Source of the DNA: Anaerolineales bacterium
GTDB taxonomy: Bacteria > Chloroflexota > Anaerolineae > Aggregatilineales > J027
NCBI GenBank assembly: GCA_020634155.1
Contig: JACKCI010000002.1
Span: 1,612,001 to 1,676,000 of the forward strand
DNA length: 64,000 nt
Direction: 5' to 3'
The notes beneath the pieces are model-generated. The model ran no database searches. It had not been told where the DNA came from and saw nothing but the letters and a program-made list of their open reading frames with translations. Of this stretch, positions 34,805-42,207 are shown piece after piece. Position 1 is the first letter of the stretch, and every line of letters starts with the position of its first letter. Both the position numbers and the translations under genes were made by a program.

Positions 34805-35356
34805 ATGATTTTACACCTAGGACAACCTGCCCCCGATGCAACATTGCTCGACCCGCAAGGCCAACCCGTTGACTTGAGTAGCCTATGGGCGCAGGGGCCA
34901 ACGCTACTAACCTTCCTGCGCCACTTTGGGTGAGTGTTTTGCCGTGAATGGTTAGCTCAGTTGGAGCTACACAAAGATGCAATACACGCGGCAGACCTCC
35001 AGATTATTGCGGTGGGCATTGGCAAGCCAAAACATGCCGTGCGGGTGTGTGGACGATTTGCGCCAAGCCTAGCGTGCTTGACCAATGAGCAGACCGACAC
35101 GCACCGGGCCTATGGTCTTGAGCAAGCGACGCTAGGACAGGTGCTATCGCCTGCGGTGGCGGGGGCGGCTATACGGGCCACCTTGCGCTTCAAGATGCAG
35201 GGAGCTACAACGGGTGACCCCATGCAACTCCCCGGCACCTTTATCGTTGATACCCTTGGGCGGATTCGCTACACCTACTATAGCCAGCACGTCGGCGACC
35301 ACCCCAACATCCAGACCTTGATTGACCAAATGCCTTTGGCTGAGATAGATAACTAG
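34805..35356 (+). CDS. Putative SelU/PRXL2-like selenoprotein (in-frame TGA as Sec)
   Basis: The frame from ATG 34805 (GAGGAAAACGG upstream) runs 42 codons, meets TGA at 34931-34933, and continues in the same frame to TAG 35356, 183 residues in all. The first part (HLGQPAPDATLLDPQGQPVDL) and the second (VFCREWLAQL, PGTFIVDTLGRIRYTYYSQH) form one AhpC/TSA-like thioredoxin fold of the PF13911 group. TGA replaces the first Cys of CxxC: LRHFG-U-VFCRE. Fish SelU has Sec at the same place; mammalian PRXL2 has Cys. A hairpin matching the bacterial SECIS pattern follows. Selenocysteine machinery is not in the window, so a nonsense mutation or a base error remains possible. The stop shares CTAG with that of the aldehyde dehydrogenase. 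Confidence 0.8.
34953..34969 (+). promoter_or_regulatory. Bacterial SECIS-like hairpin after the TGA
   Basis: TAGCTC (34953-34958) pairs perfectly with GAGCTA (34964-34969) around the loop AGTTG. The loop begins 25 bases after the TGA, has G at its second position and sits on a 6-bp stem. From memory, the general bacterial SECIS model asks for a 3-14-base loop with G in the first two positions, a stem of 4-16 bp and 16-37 bases from UGA to loop; all are met. An outer GTGT/ACAC pairing (34934-34937 with 34969-34973 region) may extend it. Confidence 0.65.
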
Positions 35357-36720
35357 GTGTTAATCACCACCATCTTGAGGGTGGTCATGTCCTCAATGGC
35401 AAAATGCGGGCCTTCACGTCCAACGCCAGAGTTCTTGTTGCCACCATAGGGCATGTGGTCAACGCGGAAGGTTGGCGAATCGTTGATAATCACACCACCC
35501 ACATTAAGGCGATTGACGGCCCGCATCGCTTTGGCGAGGTCGTTGGTGAAGATACCCGCTTGCAAACCAAAAGCCGAGTCATCAGCAGCCGCAAGGGCCT
35601 CATCAAAATCATCATAGGGAATGAGGTTCACGACGGGGCCAAAAACCTCCTCGCGCATAACCTTCATCTCGGTGCTAACATTTTCCAAGACCGTCGGCAT
35701 CATCATCGCGCCTTGGCGTTGTCCGCCGAAGCTGATGCTGGCCCCTTGCTCAACCGCCTCTTGTACCCATGCCTCAACCCGTTGGGCAGCGCTTTCGGTA
35801 ATCATGGGGCCAATCTCGGTAGCATCCCGCAGGGGGTCGCCTTGGGCAAGGCGGGCGGTGCGCTCTAGAAATTGGGTGCGGAATGCCTCATAACGGCTAC
35901 GGTGAACATAAATGCGTTGGATACTGATGCAGACCTGCCCGCTATAGGCAAAGCTGCCCACCACACAACGCTGCACAGCGTCCTCCAGATTGGCGTCGGG
36001 TTCAATGATGGTCGCCGCATTACCCCCTAGCTCAAAAGCGGTGCGGCGCAGGCCAGCTACTTGGCTGATGGCGTGGGCAACAGGTGGGCTACCCGTGAAG
36101 CTAATCATGGCAATACGTGGGTCAGTCGTGAGCCAACGCCCCACATCAGCATCACCGACCACAATCTCAAAGGCTTCATCGGGTAGACCCGCTTCGAGCA
36201 TCAAATCCCGCAAGCGAATGGACGTTAAGGGGGTGGTGGGAGCAGGTTTAAGAACAATTGGGCAACCCGCAGCAATGGCGGGCGCGATTTTATGGGCCAC
36301 CAAATTCAGCGGGAAATTAAAGGGAGTGATAGCCGCTACCACTCCCACAGGCACCCGCACATAATAGCCGATTTTGCCCAAGCCTCCCTTGGCGGCATCC
36401 AGCGGCACGGTTTCGCCATGAATGCGGCGGGCTTCTTCGGCGGCAAAGGTGAAGGTCTCAACGGCACGGTTGACCTCACCCTTGGCATAGCGCATGGGCT
36501 TGGCGCTCTCCGAGGCCATCAACTCGGCAAGGCTCTGGCTTTGACTCTCAATCAAGTCGGCGGTGCGGGTCAAGATTTGGGCGCGACGGTAGGCGGGCAT
36601 GGCGGCCAATTGAGGGGCGATGGCCTGCGCCCTGCCGATGGCGGCTCGCACCTCGGCCTCGGTTGCTTCGGGGATGGTCTCAATGACTTGTTGGGTATAG
36701 GGGTTGATAATGGCTGGCAC
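35353..36720 (-). CDS. NAD(P)-dependent aldehyde dehydrogenase
   Basis: 455 residues. Catalytic Cys lies in YSGQVCISIQRIYVH, the general-base Glu in RTAFELGGNAATI, the cofactor loop in ISFTGSPPVAHAISQ, and EEVFGPVVN and FRVDHMPYGGNKNSGVGREG are family blocks. The HMPYGG and short length fit the lactaldehyde/glyceraldehyde-3-phosphate-like branch; the substrate is not certain. Starts with GTG 36720, with AAGGAG eight bases upstream. The final four bases overlap the selenoprotein frame on the other strand. Confidence 0.93.
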   Translation of the reverse strand: MPAIINPYTQQVIETIPEATEAEVRAAIGRAQAIAPQLAAMPAYRRAQILTRTADLIESQSQSLAELMASESAKPMRYAKGEVNRAVETFTFAAEEARRIHGETVPLDAAKGGLGKIGYYVRVPVGVVAAITPFNFPLNLVAHKIAPAIAAGCPIVLKPAPTTPLTSIRLRDLMLEAGLPDEAFEIVVGDADVGRWLTTDPRIAMISFTGSPPVAHAISQVAGLRRTAFELGGNAATIIEPDANLEDAVQRCVVGSFAYSGQVCISIQRIYVHRSRYEAFRTQFLERTARLAQGDPLRDATEIGPMITESAAQRVEAWVQEAVEQGASISFGGQRQGAMMMPTVLENVSTEMKVMREEVFGPVVNLIPYDDFDEALAAADDSAFGLQAGIFTNDLAKAMRAVNRLNVGGVIINDSPTFRVDHMPYGGNKNSGVGREGPHFAIEDMTTLKMVVINT

Positions 36721-36819
36721 AGCAAAACTCCTTTATTCACTTGTTCGATAACCCTCACCTAGCTATAAATTTGAGGGTATTCACAGGTCTCCGCGCTTTT
36801 CAGTATCTTCCACCGTAAT

Positions 36820-36848
36820 TTGACAAGCGCGGTATAATCGCCTCTATA
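36820..36848 (+). promoter_or_regulatory. Candidate promoter in the 226-bp divergent gap
   Basis: TTGACA (36820-36825), 17 bases, then TCTATA (36843-36848); TATATT two bases later is an alternative. A perfect TATAAT lies in the spacer at 36833-36838 but has no matching -35. Downstream, 36903-36924 holds three near-identical GCGGGTTG units before the ATG at 36947. Direction fits the CcmC-like gene. Confidence 0.4.
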
Positions 36849-36946
36849 TTTATAAAGTGTCTCAATTCGTCAATCCGCTCTGCAACTAGCACCAAGGCGG
36901 ATGGCGGGTTGCGGGTTGCGGTTGAGAGGGCCACAGTAAACGCATC

Positions 36947-37564
36947 ATGTTACGATCACCTATACTCAATTGGATTATACCGTGTGGATTGTTGATTCTC
37001 ATTGCCTTTTTGGTCTCGCAATCCCCTGCCGAGCGCACTTTGGGCGACAACATCCGCTATGTGTATGTGCATGTCACGATTATTTGGGCGGGTGTGTTGG
37101 GGCTGACGTTGGCGGGTCTGCTGAGTATTGTGGTGATTGCTACTGAGCGAGCGCGATTGCAGGTCTGGATTGAGCATCTGCAATGGGTATCCTTTGCCTT
37201 TTTTGTGGTTGGCTTTACCCTCAGTCTCTTAGCCGCCAAGATTATTTGGGGGTCGATTTCGTTGGGCGAACCCCGTGCGCTAGGGGCGCTGTCGGTGATT
37301 GGCATTACCCTCATCCTCTTCTATTTTCGGGATAGCATCGATTCGATTCAGATTAAGGGCATGATTGGCTTGGCCTTAATGGTTGTATTGCATGCAGCGA
37401 TGCGGGTGCCGATGGTCTTGCATCCCGCTAACCCCATCATGAGTTCATCATCTCGCAAGATTCAGACAACCTTTTTGGTGTTGTTCGTGTTGTTCACCTT
37501 GCTGGAGGCATGGATGCTTTTGATGGTGACCCGCCAAGACCAACGGCTCAAAGCAACCGCCTAA
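36947..37564 (+). CDS. CcmC/CcsA-like membrane protein lacking the WWD motif
   Basis: 205 residues with six hydrophobic segments. Order and loops follow haem-handling CcmC: NIRYVYVHVTIIWAG matches the usual R-hydrophobic-YIHVPAAW, IIWGSISLGEPRAL takes the place of the WGxWWxWDxRLT signature, and VLHAAMRVPMVLHPANPIM that of the region with the second His. The tryptophans and Asp of the WWD domain are gone; two outer His survive. So it is either a diverged haem carrier or a relative with another substrate. No other cytochrome-biogenesis gene is near. No good ribosome site is visible before the ATG. Confidence 0.7.
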   Translation: MLRSPILNWIIPCGLLILIAFLVSQSPAERTLGDNIRYVYVHVTIIWAGVLGLTLAGLLSIVVIATERARLQVWIEHLQWVSFAFFVVGFTLSLLAAKIIWGSISLGEPRALGALSVIGITLILFYFRDSIDSIQIKGMIGLALMVVLHAAMRVPMVLHPANPIMSSSSRKIQTTFLVLFVLFTLLEAWMLLMVTRQDQRLKATA

Positions 37565-37651
37565 GCATCCCGACTTTCTCGTTCTGGCGACAACCGCGTA
37601 TACTGTAAAAACGTATTGTATCCAAATGGAGGACAGTGACCACAGCCGCTT

Positions 37652-38134
37652 ATGATGGTCTACCAGAAACCAACTGACCTAATTTTAGGGATATTGCCCC
37701 ATGACCCTCCGTTGAATTTAACCATCCTCCAAGCACAGCAGGTCGTAGTTGGGGCGCTGACCTTCACCTTTGAGATTATCGGTGAGAGCCATCGGGTGCG
37801 AATTGAACTGCGCCAACAACTGGTTATGCAGGAGATTTTAGCTTGCGTTTCACTCAATGCGGCGGATTGCTGGCATTATCAACCCTTCGGGCTGCTACAA
37901 AATCATAGCTTTGCCCGCCAACGTTACCAAGTGTCGGTATACTTTTCGACTACACCTATTCACTTAGTCACTCCCCAATTGGAGGTGCAATTCCCGATGG
38001 TGGGCGGGCAAATTCCAGTTACACAGATGCGCTGGCGACAACAGCATGACCACATCCGCTGGTCAACACTGCATGTTTATCCCAGTCCGTATCAATCCAC
38101 CTATGTATATTCCACCTCTGTTTTTCAGGTATAG
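37652..38134 (+). CDS. DUF2617-like protein
   Basis: 160 residues, no signal peptide or helices. The beginning (DLILGILPHDPPLNLTILQAQ), VIGESHRVRIEL-like IIGESHRVRIEL, and the end IRWSTLHVYPSPYQSTYVYST agree with what I remember of DUF2617 proteins (GASH.. and vrWRTWHaYP..). In actinobacteria that family accompanies a spermidine-synthase-like gene, DUF350 and DUF4178, as here, which supports the call. Function unknown. A ribosome-site-like GGAGG at 37628-37632 is about 20 bases from the ATG, further than usual. Confidence 0.6.
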   Translation: MMVYQKPTDLILGILPHDPPLNLTILQAQQVVVGALTFTFEIIGESHRVRIELRQQLVMQEILACVSLNAADCWHYQPFGLLQNHSFARQRYQVSVYFSTTPIHLVTPQLEVQFPMVGGQIPVTQMRWRQQHDHIRWSTLHVYPSPYQSTYVYSTSVFQV

Positions 38135-38152
38135 GAAAGGAGCAAGACCACC

Positions 38153-38605
38153 ATGCTAGAAACCGTTCTCAATTCATTGATTTGGGCCACTGCCGCCACC
38201 TTGATTTCCCAAGGCTTAGGAGTAGCCATCATGTGGTGGCTGGGGTTGAAGCCGAACAAGCTGGCGCATGAAATTGAAGATGTCCAAAATGCTGCGGTAG
38301 GTGGGGCTTTCTTTATTATTTCATTGATTGCCGCCACCTTTATTGGGGTGATGTCGGCGGCCCCTGCTCCAGCCGATAGCTTGCTCGAATCGTGGCTGTG
38401 GATTATCGGTGGGGTAGCGTTGGCAACCCTCTATACTCTCATCGGCTTTGCCATTGCTTATCGCTTGATGGGTCGTATTGAGGGTGAGAGCATGTATAGC
38501 TATATTCGGCGCGAGATTATTGATGAGCAGAACGCGGCCTTAGCCTTCTTTTTGGGTGGGTTAGCAACCGCATCCTTTATCTCAGTGGCGGCCCAAGTCA
38601 TCTAA
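38153..38605 (+). CDS. DUF350 four-helix membrane protein
   Basis: 150 residues with four hydrophobic segments (about 7-30, 45-67, 80-103, 125-148), the spacing of two DUF350 repeats, and a cytoplasmic stretch with RIEGESMYSYIRREIIDEQNAALA like the conserved part of the family (E. coli YjfL belongs to it). Role unknown; DUF350 genes recur beside polyamine or peptide-polyamine enzymes. GGAAAGGAG precedes the ATG. Convergent with the spermidine-synthase-like gene with a 4-bp stop overlap. Confidence 0.75.
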   Translation: MLETVLNSLIWATAATLISQGLGVAIMWWLGLKPNKLAHEIEDVQNAAVGGAFFIISLIAATFIGVMSAAPAPADSLLESWLWIIGGVALATLYTLIGFAIAYRLMGRIEGESMYSYIRREIIDEQNAALAFFLGGLATASFISVAAQVI

Positions 38606-40131
38606 TCCCAATAGCGCCAGCCCTTGAGGTAGTATTGCACCAAAATCGGAATATCAAGGGTGTTGACATCAGCCTCAATCTTGTCCGTATCAGGGTCAAA
38701 GGTTTGGGCATTGGCTAGTACACTGGGCGTTAAGTAACGCAGGTCAAGCCCGTCGGGGATGGATAGCTCACTAATCGGCGTCTGGGAGCCAATCACAAAG
38801 CCCCATTCCCCAAAAGAAGGGACATACGTCCGCAGTGGCAGGGTGTGATAGCCAGCAGCGGCGATGGTGTTCTCAATGCACCAGAAGGCTTGGCGGGCGA
38901 AATACGGCGAGGTGGCTTGGGTTATAAACACGCCATCAGGGGTGAGGCGTTGCTTCAATAGTCGATAGAACTGCTCACTGTAGAGCTTGCTAAGGCTCTC
39001 GTTATTGGGGTCGGGCAGGTCGATAATGACTACCGAATAAAGACCATCCCCGTTTTGGATAAAGTCGTAGGCATCGCGGTTGATGACTTGTACTCGCGGG
39101 TTATGCAAGGAGTCTTCATTGACCTCGCGCAAGAGGGGGTAATCACGAGCGAGATCGGTCATGGCGGAGTCAAGGTCTACAATGATGATTTGCTCGACAT
39201 TGGGATATTGCAGCAACTCACGTGCTACTAGGCCATCGCCCCCGCCCAGCACCAAAACTGCTTCATGGGAACGGGTAAGGCTCATCACCGGATGCACCAG
39301 CATTTCATGGTAACGGTACTCGTCAATGGTGCTGAATTGCAGATTGCCGTCCAGAAAGAGGCGGATGTCGTCCCCATTGCGGGTCATGACAATGCGCTGA
39401 TAGCGGCTTTGTTCGCGGTAGATGATGCGGTCTTCGTACAGTTGCTGTTCCAGAAATTCGACAATGCCGCCCGAATTGACCAAGCCTACAAACATCGCTA
39501 GTGTGAAGAAGCCGATAACCCCCCATAAGCGGCTGGGGCGATGTAGGCGATTCTGAAAGCGGTAGAGGATAACCCCTGCCACCACAATATTGAACAAGCC
39601 CATCAGGAAGGCGGTTTGGGTCACGCCTAAAACAGGCAGCAGCAACAAGGGAAAGGCCAAGGCTGCCACCAGTGAACCGAGATAGTCAATCGAGAGGACA
39701 TCGGCAAGGGCATGGCTGAGATGGGTGCGATCGGCGACGATGCGCGTGAGCAACGGAATCTCTAAGCCGATGCAGGCCCCGATAATCAATATGAGGACAA
39801 TCATCACGGTATAGTAATAGATGGCTGTGGCAGCAAATACGGCATAGAGGATAGTCGCCGAGAAGCCGCCAAAGATACCAATGGTAATCTCAATGAGGAT
39901 GAACCATTGCACCTCGTTGTGATGAATGCGGCGCGAGATGAGCGCCCCAATCCCCATCGAGAACAAGAAAAAGCCAATCGAGAACGAGAATTGGGTAACG
40001 CTGTTGCCAAGTAGGTAGCTGGATAGGGTGCCGATGATGAGTTCGTAGGTCAGCGCACAAATGGCAATAATCAACACTGAGACGAGCAGCGTGGCCCGCT
40101 CTTGGGTGGTAATGGGGTGGTCGTGGATCAC
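38602..40131 (-). CDS. Membrane-bound spermidine synthase-like aminopropyltransferase
   Basis: 509 residues. About seven membrane helices in residues 15-225, then a soluble SpeE-type domain (about 235-480): SAM-analogue motif VLVLGGGDGLVARELL, acidic VDLDSAMTDLARD, NRDAYDFI, catalytic-type IIDLPDPNNESLSKLYSEQFY and ITQATSPY. The key residues of decarboxy-SAM-dependent aminopropyl transfer are kept, but decarboxylase genes are absent, so either polyamine or methyl-like transfer is possible. Starts with GTG 40131, nine bases after the 57-residue peptide gene. Confidence 0.88.
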   Translation of the reverse strand: MIHDHPITTQERATLLVSVLIIAICALTYELIIGTLSSYLLGNSVTQFSFSIGFFLFSMGIGALISRRIHHNEVQWFILIEITIGIFGGFSATILYAVFAATAIYYYTVMIVLILIIGACIGLEIPLLTRIVADRTHLSHALADVLSIDYLGSLVAALAFPLLLLPVLGVTQTAFLMGLFNIVVAGVILYRFQNRLHRPSRLWGVIGFFTLAMFVGLVNSGGIVEFLEQQLYEDRIIYREQSRYQRIVMTRNGDDIRLFLDGNLQFSTIDEYRYHEMLVHPVMSLTRSHEAVLVLGGGDGLVARELLQYPNVEQIIIVDLDSAMTDLARDYPLLREVNEDSLHNPRVQVINRDAYDFIQNGDGLYSVVIIDLPDPNNESLSKLYSEQFYRLLKQRLTPDGVFITQATSPYFARQAFWCIENTIAAAGYHTLPLRTYVPSFGEWGFVIGSQTPISELSIPDGLDLRYLTPSVLANAQTFDPDTDKIEADVNTLDIPILVQYYLKGWRYWD

Positions 40132-40140
40132 AGGCTTGGG

Positions 40141-40314
40141 TTACTTGCCGCTGCTGGGGCCGCCACCATAGAACGAAATCCCACCGAGGCTACCTTGGCG
40201 CACGGATGGCCCTGCGTGGGTCACGCCAATTCCGCGATAGCCTAGATAAAAGCTACCCAATAGCCCACTCACAAGTAGTAATAAAACCACCACTAAAACA
40301 ACTGCACGCATCAT
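40141..40314 (-). CDS. 57-residue single-helix membrane peptide
   Basis: A short frame MMRAVVLVVVLLLLVSGLL.. with a strong AGGAG site nine bases before its ATG, filling the gap between the DUF4178 gene (12 bases upstream) and the spermidine-synthase-like gene (nine bases downstream). Residues 4-27 form one membrane helix; the tail is Gly/Ser-rich and ends GGISFYGGGPSSGK. I recognise no family. Position, ribosome site and tight spacing are the evidence that it is real. It may be a small subunit of the membrane complex made by its neighbours. Confidence 0.75.
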   Translation of the reverse strand: MMRAVVLVVVLLLLVSGLLGSFYLGYRGIGVTHAGPSVRQGSLGGISFYGGGPSSGK

Positions 40315-40326
40315 GATTACACTCTC

Positions 40327-41574
40327 CTAATCATCAAAGATGGCGCTCAAAAGATCACCCGCTTGTCTAGGATGAGCCATTGCCATCAATACTAAGCCGA
40401 TAACGGCATTTAGGCCGCCATAGATTAAAAACCAGATGGTCTCAACATAATTGCGATAGACTTCAATAGTGACCTTCACACTGCCAACACTGGCAGATTT
40501 CTCACCGAGTGCCACTTCAATTTGGTGGACGCCTTTGGTGGTCGGTACAAATTTGCCGCCGCCTGAATAATCCTTCTCTGACCAAGGCCCATCCGAGTCA
40601 GAGCCTGTTTCATACCAAAATTCATTGGTGAAAATGTCGGTATCGGTGTCAGTGGGGTCTGTCACCGAGACATCGACTTCGGCATAGGTGTTGACCGGAA
40701 TGCTGCCTTCGAGCTTGGTGCTGATGCGGACAGGGCGATTGACCGTCTGCAAGTCTAGCGGAATCACCACCGCAGGCGTGGCACTATCAAGGGTGACGGT
40801 CTGCTTCAACATGGAGTCGCCCGAACTCCAGAAGGCTGCTGCGAGAATCAAGGAAAAGACGGCAAAGGCCAGCGCGAACATGCCCGCGTAGGACATGATG
40901 AATTGACGGCCTTGGTTGGCTTTGGCCTTAGCTGCCCATTTCTTATCACCAAAGGCCTCAGCAACTTTATGCTCATCAAGGGGGACACCCTCATAAAGTT
41001 CAATCTCATCGGTAGCGACTTGCATACTGTAGTGCTTGCCACCTAGCGCGGCCTCGACCATGCGTAGCTGGTCACCTGCTTTGGCTTGCCATGTCAATTC
41101 ACCTTCAGCCCCGCGAATCTTGGCGGGGTAGCGTTCCCGCACAGCGGCCATGAGCTTATCGCCTACTGGAATAGCGCGGTCACTGAGGGGATTGAATTGG
41201 CCTTTAATGCGCGTTTTATGAAAAAGGACAAAGCCATCCTCTTTGTCATAGGAGAGCCAGAACATGCGTCCATCTTGAGCGCCGAGCAGCCACTCTGTCC
41301 AGCGCCAACGGTCTTCGGAGTCCCAGCCTTCGTATTCAACACGGCCTAGGACGATACACTTGACCTCACTAAATATGCCGATTTGACCAACCTTGACAGG
41401 TTTGGCGGGTAGGCCAATATCGAGCTTGCCGCCTTGGGTTAAGACGCTGGGTTCACCCATCCCCACCGCTATATAGCTATGACACGATTTACAGACGATG
41501 GTTTGGGAAGTCGGGTTATATTGGGAGAGACTACTGCCACAATTCGGGCATTGGAGTTGCTTTACCGACGCCAT
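40327..41574 (-). CDS. Zinc-ribbon DUF4178 protein with C-terminal membrane helices
   Basis: 415 residues. An N-terminal zinc ribbon (CPNCG near 9-13, CKSCH near 28-32) is followed by DUF4178-type repeats (about 55-210; LGRVEYEGWDSEDRWRWTEWLL), one membrane helix (about 230-255), an exported Ig-like stretch (about 265-375) and a second helix (about 380-400). Function unknown. It is nine bases after a shorter DUF4178 paralogue. DUF4178 with DUF350 and SpeE-like genes is a recurrent neighbourhood in actinobacteria, as far as I remember. Confidence 0.8.
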   Translation of the reverse strand: MASVKQLQCPNCGSSLSQYNPTSQTIVCKSCHSYIAVGMGEPSVLTQGGKLDIGLPAKPVKVGQIGIFSEVKCIVLGRVEYEGWDSEDRWRWTEWLLGAQDGRMFWLSYDKEDGFVLFHKTRIKGQFNPLSDRAIPVGDKLMAAVRERYPAKIRGAEGELTWQAKAGDQLRMVEAALGGKHYSMQVATDEIELYEGVPLDEHKVAEAFGDKKWAAKAKANQGRQFIMSYAGMFALAFAVFSLILAAAFWSSGDSMLKQTVTLDSATPAVVIPLDLQTVNRPVRISTKLEGSIPVNTYAEVDVSVTDPTDTDTDIFTNEFWYETGSDSDGPWSEKDYSGGGKFVPTTKGVHQIEVALGEKSASVGSVKVTIEVYRNYVETIWFLIYGGLNAVIGLVLMAMAHPRQAGDLLSAIFDD

Positions 41575-41583
41575 AGCATCCCC

Positions 41584-42192
41584 CTATGACAGCACAAAAT
41601 CGTTAAATTCGAGTTCTTCACCGATAGAGAGTTCGAGTTCGTCTTCCCAATAATTGATGCTGGCGGTGTTGTTATCAGCAGCACCCGTTACATAGCCAAA
41701 GGTACCTGTAATGGGGAAGACCGACGAGAATTGCCCTTCGCTACCAGCGACTTGAGCGGTACGTTTCTCAGTCACAAACACAGGCTTATTGTTGACTTGG
41801 ATGGTAGCGCCGACCCGCACCTCATTGTAAGTAGGGATGGCGCTTTTGATGCGTTCACGTCGATAGAGTGTCCAGAGGCCCTCATCTTCTTCAAGCCAGT
41901 CGGGGGGTGCGCCATCATCCCATGCAATCTGCCATTCTTCCCAAAAGCCCGCATCGTAGCGGTAGCGGATACGGCCTAGTACGCTGAAGCCCCGTCCCTT
42001 AATTTTACCCGTCATGCCCACATTTAGGCGCGAGGGATAATCGGTCAGGGTGGCAGATTTACCAGTGGGGTCAAGCCCTTCGGAGCCACGCACAATATAG
42101 CTGGAGCCGCAGTATTGGCAGGTCACGGCGCGGATAAATTGATTTTCGATGGTGAGTGGTGCGCCACAACTGGTACAGTTCATCGTTTGCAT
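41584..42192 (-). CDS. Short zinc-ribbon DUF4178 protein
   Basis: 202 residues with an N-terminal zinc ribbon (CTSCG, CQYCG) and one DUF4178 unit (VLGRIRYRYDAGFWEEWQIAWDDGAPPDWL), no membrane helix. It shares its layout with the first half of the next gene, so one is probably a duplicate of the other. The ATG at 42192 follows AGGGGATG; a TTG one codon earlier is less likely. It lies 15 bases after the sortase gene. Confidence 0.8.
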   Translation of the reverse strand: MQTMNCTSCGAPLTIENQFIRAVTCQYCGSSYIVRGSEGLDPTGKSATLTDYPSRLNVGMTGKIKGRGFSVLGRIRYRYDAGFWEEWQIAWDDGAPPDWLEEDEGLWTLYRRERIKSAIPTYNEVRVGATIQVNNKPVFVTEKRTAQVAGSEGQFSSVFPITGTFGYVTGAADNNTASINYWEDELELSIGEELEFNDFVLS

Positions 42193-42207
42193 CAATACAT
42201 CCCCTTA

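Noticed and set aside
34934..35356. 140-codon frame as an independent gene
   Set aside because: It begins inside a thioredoxin-like protein, lacks a start signal, and only makes sense as the continuation of the frame opened at 34805 across the TGA.
36820..36838. TTGACA and TATAAT in the ALDH/CcmC-like gap as one promoter
   Set aside because: Only seven bases separate them, far from the 16-18 needed; each could belong to another pairing.
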